The notes under the pieces are model-generated. The model saw nothing but the letters and a program-made list of their open reading frames with translations, was not told where the DNA came from and did not search any database. Made by a program: the position numbers and the translations under genes. Shown in pieces: positions 9,980-19,786 of a stretch of DNA of 64,000 bases. Positions within the stretch are counted from its first letter, which is position 1. Every line of letters begins with the position of its first letter. The DNA comes from Paracoccaceae bacterium (GTDB lineage: Bacteria; Pseudomonadota; Alphaproteobacteria; Rhodobacterales; Rhodobacteraceae), in assembly GCA_958296035.1 (NCBI GenBank), contig OY282431.1:1305001-1369000 (forward strand). Reading direction: 5' to 3'.

Positions 9980-10450
9980 ACGGTTCAGCGACTGTGCAGG
10001 CTGGAACGCGAGTGAACGCCGAGTGCAAGAATGCCGAGTGGATCTGGCCTGTGGACCTGACGGCGGTCGTCGGGGCCAGGCAGGTCTACGCCGAGGTTGT
10101 CCAGTCAACCGACAAGGCCACCCATATTGATGTGATACAGTGGTCTACATCGACGACGCTGCGTCCTGCGAGAGCATCCCGAACCCGCATGAAACCATAA
10201 GGCGTAGAGCCTCCGGATACGTGAACGGAATGGCTCATACCAACGGTATCGAATCCTACTGGTCGATGCTCATGCGCTTATTTGGGCACCTTCCAGAAAA
10301 TCCGCCGAAGCACCTGCAGCGTTAGGTCATCAAGTTCGCGGGCAAACACAACTTCCGAAAATCAGGAACGCTTGACCAGATTCGAAACACGAATGCCAGC
10401 TTTGTCGGCAGAAACCTTGTTCCTTGCTGCCTTACGAGCTGCAACGGGCT
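9980..10450 (+). pseudogene. IS1595-family transposase remnant
   Basis: Decayed C-terminal half of an ISXO2-type (IS1595) transposase. One frame carries TAVVGARQVYAEVVQSTDKA, resembling the AVVGA...VRAEVVE.TD.AT segment. After a frameshift comes a second frame with VYIDDAA and then the diagnostic VNGMAHTNGIESYWSML, including the NGIESxW catalytic Glu region. A TAG at 10324 interrupts it, after which the same frame resumes with VIKFAGKHNFR and LDQ, matching the usual EFAGRHNxR...LDQ end. The N-terminal half is not visible. It cannot encode a working enzyme. Confidence 0.8.
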
Positions 10451-10724
10451 TGAGCCCCGGGGCGCGGTCATAAGCGCTTGCACAAGCGGGTGCAGGCCAG
10501 CTTCTATAGAGTCGCGCCCGCAGGATTGCGATTTTGATCCAGCATGTGAACGCCACAGAGCATTGGACTTTGCTCTGTCGCGCTTTTCCGATGAACCCTT
10601 CAAACAAGCCTTCGAGGCGCGCCATACGTTCAAGAAGGTCAGCCATGTCTCTATGCAGGACCCACAGAAATGAGAAGATCGCGAGGATCCCTCCCAATGT
10701 GATCCAGTCAGTAGTGATGTTCAT
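10362..10724 (-). pseudogene. Small membrane protein, probably truncated or altered at its 3' end
   Basis: The first ~44 codons encode one transmembrane helix (WITLGGILAIFSFLWVL) followed by a short charged amphipathic helix (HRDMADLLERMARLEGLFEGF). This architecture is familiar from small uncharacterised proteobacterial proteins of 50-60 residues. The remaining ~75 codons are Arg/Ala-rich, run antisense to the IS1595 remnant and show no domain, so the natural 3' end was probably lost. The function is unknown; related small proteins are often found in phage or mobile contexts. Confidence 0.4.
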
Positions 10725-11379
10725 GTCTGTTCCTCGCAGCAGTGCTTTGCGAATGGAATTCGCAACCTGACCTCACCAGCCGCAAATTGACATGACGATC
10801 CGGATTGGACCAGCATCATCCGGCAGCATTCTCACAGATCCGCCACTCCTGATTGCCCGTCAAATACGACAGCCTGTCCCGGTGAAGGCCAGCTCCCGGA
10901 GCCTCGGAAAACACGCTGGGCATTCAAATTTGTGTAATTGATGCAACCGCTCGGCGGTGGACTACCAACGGCCCATTTTCAACACGTGCAGTGAACTTTA
11001 CTATGTTCGGAGATTATGCAAACTGGTCTCCGACAGTCTTCTGCTGATACCGTACAATGTCAGGTCGGCCTGTGAACAGGCACTGGCCCGCAGTTTGTGC
11101 CCACGCGAAGCGTGGCTCGACTGCAGGGAGCAGCCCTGCACCGCCTCGGCGCGCCAGATGCTGGCCCGGCTGGCAGTAGCCATGGACATGCACTGCCCGC
11201 TGCGGCACCGGTCGACATGGCCGACAGTGCCTTCCGCCGTTGATCAGGAGCCATCATCCGGCCGGCTGGCGTCAGGCCACGGGCGGCTTGCTGCGTTACA
11301 GGATTGTGGAGTCCCACCACGGAATGTTCGGCGGCCCTGCATTGCGGCAGGGTCCTGGAGGGTTGCTCAGTGACTGGTG

Positions 11380-11640
11380 GCTGATTTTCGGCGTGAGTAC
11401 CCGCATCTGCGCACCATTGTCATCCAGGACGGCCAGTTTGCGACTGCGCCCACCTTGAATTGCTCTGGGAATTGGACTTGCGCCGTGTGATCACCGCCAA
11501 GCCCGGCGATCACTGGGCGCTGTTTGCCCACATCGAAAGGAGCAATGCGGTCGAGACGCTGCAGGTGGAGGATGCCGGGGCCGGGCTATGCACCGACTAT
11601 GGTTTCAACCTGGCGCTGTGGGAAAGAATACGTAGCAAAT
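11380..11640 (+). pseudogene. Fragment of a DDE transposase
   Basis: Reading from about 11380 gives EYPHLRTIVIQDGQFATAP, then LWELDLRRVITAKPGDHWAL and FAHIERSNAVETLQVEDAG. This matches the middle of a DDE transposase type I recall as ...LKVIVVEDGLASNAPH...LRFILGVKPGDHxALF. Upstream and downstream parts are missing or unreadable, and no start is present. The exact IS family cannot be named from this fragment. Confidence 0.5.
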
Positions 11641-12204
11641 TCCTTGACTTCCGCCTTCAGATCCGGGAGGCCTGCGGCCTTGTCATAGCGCATGGCCATG
11701 GCCATGCCGGCTGCAAGACCAGAAATACAAATCTCATCATTTCCATCTCCGACGTTTGAACCCTGACCATGACATGTTGAACACTGGTTAGCTGTTGCAG
11801 GTCGCCGCAAGTTTGCTCTGTCTTTTTCAAAAGACCGAAGTTACGGTCAACAGGTCATGGCGCAGTGAGATCGTTTATGCGATTGTGCTGCCATTGCTCC
11901 ATTTGCTTGCCGGCAGCAGCCGACCACAGGTGCGAGTTGCTGGGGCGCGGGGCCTCCGGCAATTGCGCGACGTTCGATAGCATGACGGTCACCGAGCAAG
12001 TAATTTCAGGGGCTCGGCGAATGAATGGCCTGCAGAAGATGGATGCCGACGGGAGTGCCGGTCATGTTTGGGCTGGTGCCAAATTCAGCTAAAGCAGAGG
12101 ACTCCGCAGGGGATTAAACGTCTTGCGGGTGTTCCCGTTTGCGCGCCCTCCCGAAGAAAACCTGTCCGTAGTTGAGAAGATTCCTGCTGCCTTTGAAAAG
12201 GTTT
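11641..12204 (+). other. Intergenic debris
   Basis: About 560 bp with no recognisable coding or RNA feature. It separates the DDE transposase fragment from the 3' end of the minus-strand GMP reductase gene. Confidence 0.5.
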
Positions 12205-13473
12205 CTACAGGTTTTCGAACACCCTGTTATGTGTATCGTGGCAACGAACAAATCTGGAGTAGTTTGGTAGCTTGGAGACGCTATCCACGCCAACATAGGT
12301 ACAGGCGCTTCTGAGTCCGCCCAGGAGGTCGTAAACTGTTTCGTCTAGTGAAGGCTTGAAAGGAACGAGTACTTCTCTTCCTTCACTGGTCTTCCATGGT
12401 TTGAGGCCATCAAAGTGTTTTTCGTTGGCCAACTGCGAACTCATTCCGTAAAACTCGACATAGTGTTTTTCGAGGACGATACGACTGCCCGTCGCGTCAA
12501 CTTCATCGCCAAAGTACCGCCTCGTGACTATTTTTCCTCCTCCTTCCCGGTGACCTGCAAACATGCCGCCAAGCATTACGAACGATGCTCCCGCAGCAAG
12601 CGCTTTGACAACATCTCCCGGGCAGGTGCACCCGCCATCTGCAACGACCCTGACATTCTTCTCCCGGGCAATCGCCACACACTCAAGAACCGACGAAAAC
12701 TGCGGATAGCCGACTCCTGTCTTGATTCTAGTTTCACAAACGCTTCCGGCGCCAATGCCAACCTTGATCAGGTCGGCTCCGGCCTCGGCCAGAAGCTCGG
12801 TTTGTTCCGGAGTAACGACGTTTCCGGCGATTACGACTATCCTCGGAAATTCCTCTCGAAAGCGGGACACAAAATCAACAAACCGTTGCGTATGTCCATT
12901 GGCAACGTCCAGGCAAACATACTTGAGATTGCCGATGGATTCGTAAATCCTGCGAAACCGCAAGATGTCTGTGGATCGAAGTCCAATCGTGGCGGCACAA
13001 AAGTCCAGCAGTTCAGGGTCGGACTGAAAGAACTCTATCAGGACATCGGCAGAGTAGGTCTTTGCCAGGCATGTAAATATTCGGTGGGCGATCAGCGCTT
13101 TTGCCATCGATATTGAGCCGACACCGTCCATGTTGGCCGCCATGACAGGCACACCCGAATAGGAATTGGCGTCCCGGTTCTCGAAGCTGATGCTGGCTGT
13201 AAGAGTGACATCCTTGCGGCTGGATACAGATGTGAGTGTCCCCGGCACAAGCAGTACATCACTGTAGTCAAGCTTGATTTCATTCGGGTCGTTTTGGGAC
13301 GCGTTGAGAAATGTCCCGTTTCCTGCACGGGCCGGCGTTTCCAGCGGAAACAAACCGTTGGTTTGCCCTTGTGCGATGGCCTCTTCGATGCCCATCCCAT
13401 GTTTTCCTGTAGAAATCAATTCCGCAAAAGTGACACTGGAACGCATCCGCGGAGCACCAGTCCGAAAGTCCAT
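12205..13473 (-). CDS. guaC: GMP reductase with N-terminal extension
   Basis: 422 residues. From about residue 65 on it aligns with GuaC, the NADPH-dependent enzyme converting GMP to IMP: KLDYSDVLLVPG, MAANMDGVGSISMAKAL, VCLDVANGH, then GIGAGSVCETRIKTGVGYPQ with catalytic Cys246, GGCTCPGDVVKA, FVMLGGMFAGH, FYGMSS and LLGGLRSACTYVG. There are no CBS domains, which favours GMP reductase over IMP dehydrogenase. Canonical GuaC has about 345 residues; the extra ~64 N-terminal residues are unexplained, and no closer ATG exists after Met27. It lies antisense within the interruption of the ribosomal operon and looks intact; transfer is likely. Confidence 0.9.
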   Translation of the reverse strand: MDFRTGAPRMRSSVTFAELISTGKHGMGIEEAIAQGQTNGLFPLETPARAGNGTFLNASQNDPNEIKLDYSDVLLVPGTLTSVSSRKDVTLTASISFENRDANSYSGVPVMAANMDGVGSISMAKALIAHRIFTCLAKTYSADVLIEFFQSDPELLDFCAATIGLRSTDILRFRRIYESIGNLKYVCLDVANGHTQRFVDFVSRFREEFPRIVVIAGNVVTPEQTELLAEAGADLIKVGIGAGSVCETRIKTGVGYPQFSSVLECVAIAREKNVRVVADGGCTCPGDVVKALAAGASFVMLGGMFAGHREGGGKIVTRRYFGDEVDATGSRIVLEKHYVEFYGMSSQLANEKHFDGLKPWKTSEGREVLVPFKPSLDETVYDLLGGLRSACTYVGVDSVSKLPNYSRFVRCHDTHNRVFENL

Positions 13474-14647
13474 CGGCCAAATGACAAATCGTCATGGTGA
13501 CACGAATTGTGCCTTCGGTCAGCCGAACGAGCCCTTTGCACTGCTCCCGGTCTAATAATGCATCTTCCGGCAGGCAGGAAAAGGTCTGTTCCGTGCGTTT
13601 TTGCAAGCGACCTGTACTCAAGCACGAGCGCGTTTTCAAGGTCAACTTCACGTCATTCGAGATTTGAATCCAACTGTGTGTGGAAGTCATTTCCATGTGA
13701 CGCAGTGCAGCACATAGACAATGGACAGAAGCAGCGGAAGCTCAAAGCCTGTCGGCCGGGGGCCGCAACTCTCTTGTGTATGTTGGCTGTCTCCGGTGAC
13801 CACATGTCGATTCGCTTCGGAAGCATTGCCAGCAGCAGGCAAGACACCAGCCAAATACGGCCTTGAGATTTCAGGTTCCAGGTTCCACGGCATTCGCAGG
13901 CCTCCGGGCAAGCTGAGACGAAGCGCTGCCGACTGTCCGAAATGTGCTGACGAGGTCCAGATGTGTGGCAGTCGCCACAGCCCAGTCACAGGCAAACGAA
14001 GGAAGGTTGGGCGAGCCGCAGGTTGTTGCGTCGACGGGGCCGGGTTCAGGAAAGACGTGATCCTCTCAGCCGCATGGTTCCTGTGGTTGAATTCGTTGCT
14101 AGAAGGCCAACGCAGATCCTATTGCCCCATAGTAGAGGCAAATCAATTTCATCGCCCTCTTTGCGAGGTCTGCAGGGGCTGGGTGGTAGTCGGTAGCGCT
14201 TGAACCCCGCCAACCCAACCGGAAACCTTCCTGGCCCAGAAAACTGGACATAGCCCAGGTAGGCATTTGTTCCGATTAACCTCGTGCCACGCAAAAGTTC
14301 GCCACCCGTCATACCTGGTTCTTCGGCGGTCGTGTGATTGTCGGCCAGGTCCTCGCGAGCAATTGTTCGGGCGTCGCCCGGACCAGAATGAAAGTGTATC
14401 TTGATTGCCGCGTATACAGTTCCTACATCTGTACGGACTCTGACGCGTAGAATATACTGGCTCTCAACCAGCCAGCCATTGACGCAATTGCTTGAGGCTG
14501 CTAATCAGCCTGCTCTGACTAGCGGGCCGTCAACGAAAAATCTGCCTCTTTGCGGATCCGTCAGGGCCGCGCGCGTATTGCCGGACTGGTGACGCGTGCT
14601 TTCGCCATTGGTTCGAACTGCGTACTTTGTGGAGGGAAACACCAAGC
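13474..14647 (+). other. Stretch upstream of rpsM without recognisable genes
   Basis: About 1.17 kb. Open frames on both strands (plus 13721-14203, minus 14046-14312) show no domain or credible ribosome binding site. Because the alpha operon begins right after it, a promoter for rpsM-rplQ should lie here. A TAGAAT/TATACT-like stretch near 14450 is a candidate but is not well supported. Confidence 0.5.
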
Positions 14648-15016
14648 ATGGCCAGGATTGCCGGAGTCAATATACCCACAAGCAAACGAGTGCCGATTGC
14701 ACTCACGAGCATATACGGTATCGGACAGCCTACAGCTATCAATATCTGCGAGCAGACAGGAATCTCACTTGCCAAGAGGGTGAACCAGCTGTCCGAGGGC
14801 GAGATCATGACGATTCGAGAGTTCATCAACCGGAACTTCAAGGTCGAGGGGGATTTGCGACGCGAAGTTCAGATGAACATCAAGCACATGATGGATCTGG
14901 GCAGTTACCGCGGCATCCGTCACCGGAGAGGCTTGCCGGTGAGAGGGCAGCGAACGCATACCAATGCCAGAACGCGAAAGGGGCCCGCGCGCCCGATCGC
15001 TGGCAAGAAGAAGTAA
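14648..15016 (+). CDS. rpsM: 30S ribosomal protein S13
   Basis: 122 residues starting [20 protein letters not shown], with the helix-two-turn-helix [17 protein letters not shown] and the C-terminal [20 protein letters not shown] plus a basic tail. S13 contacts the P-site tRNA and bridges to the 50S subunit. A GTGGAGGGAAACACC stretch gives the ribosome binding site. An in-frame ATG at 14627 would add seven residues not found in S13. It is the first gene of the alpha operon, here separated from adk. Confidence 0.97.
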   Translation: MARIAGVNIPTSKRVPIALTSIYGIGQPTAINICEQTGISLAKRVNQLSEGEIMTIREFINRNFKVEGDLRREVQMNIKHMMDLGSYRGIRHRRGLPVRGQRTHTNARTRKGPARPIAGKKK

Positions 15017-15029
15017 CAGGAGACAGAAC

Positions 15030-15419
15030 TTGGCGCGCAGACCACTTCGCTTGAAGCGTAAGCAACGCAAGAACATTCAGATCGGTGTAGCTCACGTAAG
15101 TTCGTCCTTCAACAACACCAAGATTCTGATAACTGACAAGCAGGGCAACGCCATTGCATGGTCCAGTGCCGGCGCGGTCGGCTTCAAGGGCTCACGCAAG
15201 TCCACACCTTACGCTGCCCAGTTGGCAGCGGAGGATGTGGGAAGAAAAGCGCGAGAACACGGAATCAAGACACTTTCCGTTGAGGTGCAGGGTCCAGGAT
15301 CTGGACGCGAAAGCGCACTGCGCGCTCTTGGCTCGCAGGGCTTCGACATCACCTCGATCCGCGATGTCACGCCGATCGCCCACAATGGATGCAGACCACC
15401 AAAACGCCGCCGGGTCTAA
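15030..15419 (+). CDS. rpsK: 30S ribosomal protein S11 (TTG start)
   Basis: 129 residues, matching the family length when translation begins at the TTG at 15030 ([19 protein letters not shown]). A strong AACAGGAGAC ribosome binding site lies 6-12 bp upstream. The in-frame ATG at 14964 lies inside rpsM and gives an unnatural N-terminus. Conserved segments are [45 protein letters not shown] and the C-terminal [18 protein letters not shown]11 lies on the platform near the E site. Confidence 0.96.
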   Translation: MARRPLRLKRKQRKNIQIGVAHVSSSFNNTKILITDKQGNAIAWSSAGAVGFKGSRKSTPYAAQLAAEDVGRKAREHGIKTLSVEVQGPGSGRESALRALGSQGFDITSIRDVTPIAHNGCRPPKRRRV

Positions 15420-15512
15420 GGGGCCGGCCCTACAAACCACGCCATTTCAGCGAACATTCTCGGGACATTCGCGGCCGCGGGTCAGGCCACGGACACGTAT
15501 GGAGGCAACATT

Positions 15513-16523
15513 ATGATCCATCAGAATTGGGAGCTGTTGGCCAGGCCTCGGATAATTGAAAAGCCGGGAGCCGACGTCAACCAGGCAACCATAGAACTAA
15601 TGCCGCTAGAGCGGGGATTCGGGCTGACGCTTGGAAACGCAATGCGGCGAATACTGCTTTCCTCGATCCGTGGCGCTGCCATAACGGCCGTACAGATTGA
15701 CGGGGTAGTGCAGGAGTATTCAACAATTCCCGGCGTCCGTGACGACGTCATTGACATTGTTCTCAATCTCAAGGGCGTCGTTGTCAGAATGGACGTCCCG
15801 GGCCCCAAGCGCCTGTTCCTTGAATCAAGCCAGACTGGAGAAGTTACAGCAGGCATGATTTCCGAATCGGCCGGTATCGAAATTCTCAACAAGCGACACA
15901 TCATTTGCCACCTTGACCGAGGCGCATCGGTCAAGATGGAGTTAATTGTCAATTCGGGAAAGGGCTATGTGCCTGCCGAACGCAACAGTGTCGATGACTT
16001 GCCGATAAACTTCATTCCAATCGATTCAATGTTCTCTCCTGTTCAAAAGGTTTCCTACCGGGTTGAGCCTGCCCGAATGGATGACGCGCTGGATCACGAC
16101 AAGCTTAGCATGGCTATCAGGACCGATGGATCAATTATTCCGAAGGACGCAGTGGCGCTGGCGGCACGGATCATGCAGGAGTACTGTACCTACCTGGTCG
16201 ATTTCGAGGAGCCGCAAAAGCTGCCAACTCTCGATGTCCAGGAGGAGAAGGAATTCAATCTGGAGCTGGTGAAGAAGGTCGAGGACCTCGAGCTTTCGGT
16301 GCGATCCGCCAACTGCCTGAAAACCGAAAACATCATTTACATTGGGGACCTTGTTCAAAAGACCGAGGCCGATATGTTGAGGACGACAAATTTCGGGCGG
16401 AAGTCACTAAACGAAATCAAGGCGGTTCTTTCCATAATGAACCTGTCGTTCGGTATGGATCTCCATGACTGGCCACCGGAAAACATTGAAACTCTTGTCA
16501 AGCAATACGCGGCCAAGGACTAA
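15513..16523 (+). CDS. rpoA: DNA-directed RNA polymerase subunit alpha
   Basis: 336 residues. The N-terminal assembly domain includes [20 protein letters not shown] and [19 protein letters not shown]. After a linker (residues ~235-250), the C-terminal domain has [20 protein letters not shown] and [17 protein letters not shown], the face that contacts UP-element DNA and activators. A GGAGG ribosome binding site precedes the ATG at 15513. The 93 bp between rpsK and rpoA hold no gene. Confidence 0.98.
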   Translation: MIHQNWELLARPRIIEKPGADVNQATIELMPLERGFGLTLGNAMRRILLSSIRGAAITAVQIDGVVQEYSTIPGVRDDVIDIVLNLKGVVVRMDVPGPKRLFLESSQTGEVTAGMISESAGIEILNKRHIICHLDRGASVKMELIVNSGKGYVPAERNSVDDLPINFIPIDSMFSPVQKVSYRVEPARMDDALDHDKLSMAIRTDGSIIPKDAVALAARIMQEYCTYLVDFEEPQKLPTLDVQEEKEFNLELVKKVEDLELSVRSANCLKTENIIYIGDLVQKTEADMLRTTNFGRKSLNEIKAVLSIMNLSFGMDLHDWPPENIETLVKQYAAKD

Positions 16524-16610
16524 CCTTTCTCGAGCTCGGCGAATTAGCAGGACAGGGCCGATCTTCGGCGCACCGATCCTTTCTCAAACCCAGTAGCGGA
16601 GAACAAAGCA

Positions 16611-17021
16611 ATGAAGCATGGACGTGGATATCGACGCCTGAATCGTACCAGCGAACATCGCAATGCGATGTTTGCAAACATGTCGGGATCACTTATCGAG
16701 CACGAGCAGATCAAGACAACGCTGCCCAAGGCAAAAGAGGTGAGACGGATAGTAGAACGTCTGATAACTCTGGCAAAGAAGGGCGATCTTGCGTCCCGTC
16801 GTCGGGCATCAGTTCGTCTGAAACAGGACAAGCACGTCATGAAATTGTTCGAGGTTCTGGGACCTCGCTATGCCGAGAGACAGGGTGGCTACACCAGGGT
16901 CATAAGAGCAGGACATCGATACGGGGACATGGCGCCGATGGCCTTTGTAGAGTTGGTGGATCGTGATGAAGAAGCAAAGGGCGCCGAGGACCTGGAACGG
17001 CATCAGGCCGAAACTGGCTAA
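16611..17021 (+). CDS. rplQ: 50S ribosomal protein L17
   Basis: 136 residues beginning [20 protein letters not shown], the family signature, followed by [17 protein letters not shown] and the [14 protein letters not shown] segment. The C-terminus has a short acidic/charged extension ([20 protein letters not shown]) of the kind often seen in alphaproteobacteria. L17 sits near the exit tunnel. It is the last gene of the alpha operon and is followed by a hairpin. Confidence 0.97.
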   Translation: MKHGRGYRRLNRTSEHRNAMFANMSGSLIEHEQIKTTLPKAKEVRRIVERLITLAKKGDLASRRRASVRLKQDKHVMKLFEVLGPRYAERQGGYTRVIRAGHRYGDMAPMAFVELVDRDEEAKGAEDLERHQAETG

Positions 17022-17062
17022 ACACGTTCGTGCATCGTGTAGCGTCGTGGTGCCGAACGTGT
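17022..17062 (+). terminator. Hairpin after rplQ, possible terminator
   Basis: A perfect 9-bp inverted repeat, ACACGTTCG (17022-17030) and CGAACGTGT (17054-17062), begins right after the rplQ stop with a 23-nt loop. There is no T-run after it, so it is not a classical intrinsic terminator; it could be an mRNA 3'-end stabiliser or part of a Rho-dependent site. Confidence 0.4.
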
Positions 17063-17563
17063 CCCATTGACATACTCATGATCTGCCCTTTCAACCGTTT
17101 CTGCCGCCATTGTTTTCGATGCATGAATCTGTTCATGCCAGTGAAACACCTGGCGCGAATTTCGTAAACTGCCATCAATCAAGGCCGATGTCATCGGCAG
17201 GCGCCAGACTTGTTTCCTGGCAGGAATGCCGGTTTCTGGCCGGGTTGCGTGCTCAGAGTCCGGGGACGACCGGCGTGGCGGTCGGCATCAGGTACCTTGA
17301 GAGTCCCGGACGGCATTCAGGCTGAAGCTTCGCAGGATCACGCTGTAACGGGCCAACTCCTTGTAGCCATGGGAGGAGCCTTGCAACGACTGATGGAATA
17401 CGGAAATCCTGTACACGCAGCCAGGGGGCTTCCAGAACGGAATTCATGACGGGTCAGATATTGACGCGCCTTATTGAATTTGGCTTCGTTCGGTCCAGGA
17501 CGCATGCTGACGGGTTTCCCGGCACTCCCAATTCCTGCCGAATCCCACGCGATGGAGAGTTGA
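17063..17563 (+). other. Intergenic stretch before crcB
   Basis: About 500 bp with no recognisable gene or RNA. The fluoride riboswitch often found upstream of crcB was looked for and not seen. Confidence 0.5.
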
Positions 17564-17941
17564 ATGTTAGCGACAGTCTTGCAGGTTGCACTTGGCGGAG
17601 CTCTGGGAGCTGTTTGCAGGCATGCAACGATTGCAGGGGCCCAGCGTTTGGTCGGCGCGCATTTTCCAGTTGGCGTGGCCGTCGCCAATGTACTCGGTTC
17701 GCTTGCCGTAGGATTTGCAGTCGTGCTCCTGGCAAATAGAGAGCTGGATCGCTTTTCGCCATTGCTGATTACCGGTTTCCTGGGAGGGTACACGACCTAC
17801 TCGGCCTATTCCCTCGAGTTCTGGCGCCTGATTTCAGACGGTCGCTCAGAATCGGCGTTTGCCTTCGCTATCGGTTCCGCAGTACTCGCCATTGGAGCAG
17901 TTTTCCTGGGCGTAGCTCTGGCACGGAGTATCGTTGCTTGA
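17564..17941 (+). CDS. crcB: Fluoride channel CrcB/Fluc
   Basis: 125 residues with four transmembrane helices. The family motifs GGALGAVCRH near the N-terminus, AVANVLGSLAVGFAV, and GFLGGYTTYSAYSLE (the phenylalanine/threonine-box region) are present. The protein forms a dual-topology dimer that exports fluoride passively. GATGGAGAG supplies the ribosome binding site. The stop codon overlaps the start of the next gene by 4 bp, a pairing with an RluC-type pseudouridine synthase that recurs in alphaproteobacteria. Confidence 0.93.
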   Translation: MLATVLQVALGGALGAVCRHATIAGAQRLVGAHFPVGVAVANVLGSLAVGFAVVLLANRELDRFSPLLITGFLGGYTTYSAYSLEFWRLISDGRSESAFAFAIGSAVLAIGAVFLGVALARSIVA

Positions 17942-18984
17942 TCGAATTGAGACAACACAAGATCGTCGCAGACGCAGCGGACCAACGTCTTGACCGCTGG
18001 GTACGAAGAACATGCGGCAGCGTTACGCAGTCCCTAATCGAGCGAATGTGCCGAAAGGGCCAGATCCGGATAGATGGTTCTCGAGTCAAGCCCTCGACAC
18101 GGCTGCAAGCGGGGCAAACGGTGACAATCCCGCCCATACAAAGCCAACCGGTTCCGGGCACAAGCTCCCCCGCTTTGCACCGCAGGATTCCCGATCACTT
18201 TGTTGAGACTTTCCAAAAGCGAATAATATTCTCGGATGACAGTTTTGTGGCATTGAACAAGCCGTCCGGTCTGGCCTCGCAGGGTGGAACAGGACAAAAA
18301 ACAAGCGTAGACCAAATTGCACAAATTGTATCCGCAAGACACTCTGAACGTTGGAGACTGACCCATCGGCTGGATCGCAACACCTCTGGCGTTCTCTTGC
18401 TGGCAAGAACAACTGTGGCAGCCCGCGCAATGGGGGCACTGTTTCGCTCCAGACAAGTCAGGAAGACCTACTGGGCAGTGACGTCCGGTGTGCCGGAACC
18501 GTTGGGCGGTACTGTCGATTTTCCTCTTGGCAAGGATAACAATTCACCTTCACACAAGGTTGTCTGTCAGAAGACAGGAGCAATGGGTAACCCACCCAAG
18601 CTGAGGCAGGCGATTACCCGGTATGAGGTGCTTGACAGGGCAGGAATGGTGTCGGCACTGGTTGCGGTTTATCCCGAAACCGGAAGAACGCATCAGGTCC
18701 GGGCTCATTTGGCAATGATTGGGAATGCCATTGTCGGAGACAGGAAGTACCGCCATCAGAGCACGGGCCGTCATGGCAAGCATGCACGGAATTCAGGTTT
18801 TCTTGCCAATTGCACAAAGCTGCATCTCCATGCCTTGTCACTCTCCTTCGTTCATCCGGTTCTTGACCGACGGGTACGAGTTGCCGCCCCTCCACCGGAT
18901 TACTTCGTTGAAACCTGCAACACCTTCGGCTGGCCACTGAAACATCTGGACAGTGAGTCCACTAACGATACTGTCATGTCGTGA
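17938..18984 (+). CDS. rluC: RluA/RluC-family 23S rRNA pseudouridine synthase
   Basis: 348 residues. An N-terminal S4 RNA-binding domain (RLDRWVRRTCGSVTQSLIER...GQIRIDG) precedes the catalytic domain, with the active-site Asp in HRLDRNTSGVLLLARTT and the conserved PETGRTHQVRAHLAMIG. By family it converts uridines of 23S rRNA to pseudouridine. The start is a TTG at 17938 overlapping the crcB stop (TTGA); no ATG lies early in the frame. Specificity (RluC rather than RluD) is inferred from length and the S4 domain only. Confidence 0.88.
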   Translation: MIELRQHKIVADAADQRLDRWVRRTCGSVTQSLIERMCRKGQIRIDGSRVKPSTRLQAGQTVTIPPIQSQPVPGTSSPALHRRIPDHFVETFQKRIIFSDDSFVALNKPSGLASQGGTGQKTSVDQIAQIVSARHSERWRLTHRLDRNTSGVLLLARTTVAARAMGALFRSRQVRKTYWAVTSGVPEPLGGTVDFPLGKDNNSPSHKVVCQKTGAMGNPPKLRQAITRYEVLDRAGMVSALVAVYPETGRTHQVRAHLAMIGNAIVGDRKYRHQSTGRHGKHARNSGFLANCTKLHLHALSLSFVHPVLDRRVRVAAPPPDYFVETCNTFGWPLKHLDSESTNDTVMS

Positions 18985-19036
18985 CGAGAATCGGACGGGC
19001 AGAGATGGGCAGTAGTCAGTTGGAGCTTCGCAGTCG

Positions 19037-19780
19037 TTGCCTGAGGTTGCCGCGGGTATGAACGGCGGGATGCCCGGTGGCCTGCAGCTTCAGGTGGTCG
19101 TGGTTCCATCGAATGATAGCTGGGTTCTAAGAATTAACGGAAAAGTTTTCAGGACACCGGGGGAGCGTACGCTCAAATTGCCAACTCGGCGCCTTGCAAT
19201 GCAGGTCAAGAAGGAGTGGGATAGCCTGAAGGGCCAAATGAATGCTGAAGCAATGCCCATCACCAACATGTGCAACACGGCACTCGACCGCATTGCTCCG
19301 GACCAGGAAACAGTTTGCGAAATAGTGTCCGAGTATGGCGCTACAGACCTGCTGTGCTACCGAGCAGCGTCACCAAGCGGTCTGGAGCAGCGTCAGAGGG
19401 CGGGTTGGGACCCGGTGCTGGCCTGGGCGCGGACCAGCCTGGGTATTTCGCTCAAGAGCGTTACCGGCATGCTTCCGATTGTGCAGCCTGAGGCCAGTCT
19501 TGATCAAATTCGTCAAGAGATCAGTTGTTACTGTCCTTTCGAATTGGCCGGGCTAGCCGAAATCGTCACCACAACGGGCTCGGCAATCCTTGGCCTGGCC
19601 TATATGCGTTCGTTTGCTTCCGCCGAGCAGATCTGGGATTTGTCGGTGATCGACGAATCGTGGCAATTCGAGCATTGGGGAAAGGACGACGAATCGATGG
19701 CTGCTCTGGCAGCCAAAAGGAGGTCGTTCCTGGCTGGATGCAAACTCATTGATGCGATCAGAAAGCACTCAGCTTCGTAA
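19037..19780 (+). CDS. ATP12-family F1-ATPase assembly chaperone
   Basis: Up to 247 residues. The N-terminal beta region contains SWVLRINGKVFRTPGERTLK and the PTRRLAMQVKKEWDSL segment, followed by MPITNMCNTALDRI, TDLLCYRA and a DPVLAW stretch, all typical of ATP12 proteins, which chaperone the F1 alpha subunit in mitochondria and alphaproteobacteria. The frame can begin at TTG 19037; the ATGs at 19058 and 19070 are better starts. It follows rluC by about 50 bp; a HAD-type gene often found between them in relatives is absent. Confidence 0.85.
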   Translation: MPEVAAGMNGGMPGGLQLQVVVVPSNDSWVLRINGKVFRTPGERTLKLPTRRLAMQVKKEWDSLKGQMNAEAMPITNMCNTALDRIAPDQETVCEIVSEYGATDLLCYRAASPSGLEQRQRAGWDPVLAWARTSLGISLKSVTGMLPIVQPEASLDQIRQEISCYCPFELAGLAEIVTTTGSAILGLAYMRSFASAEQIWDLSVIDESWQFEHWGKDDESMAALAAKRRSFLAGCKLIDAIRKHSAS

Positions 19781-19786
19781 CGCAAT

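Noticed and set aside
17063-17563. Fluoride riboswitch upstream of crcB
   Set aside because: Neither the conserved pseudoknot bases nor a terminator-like expression platform was seen.
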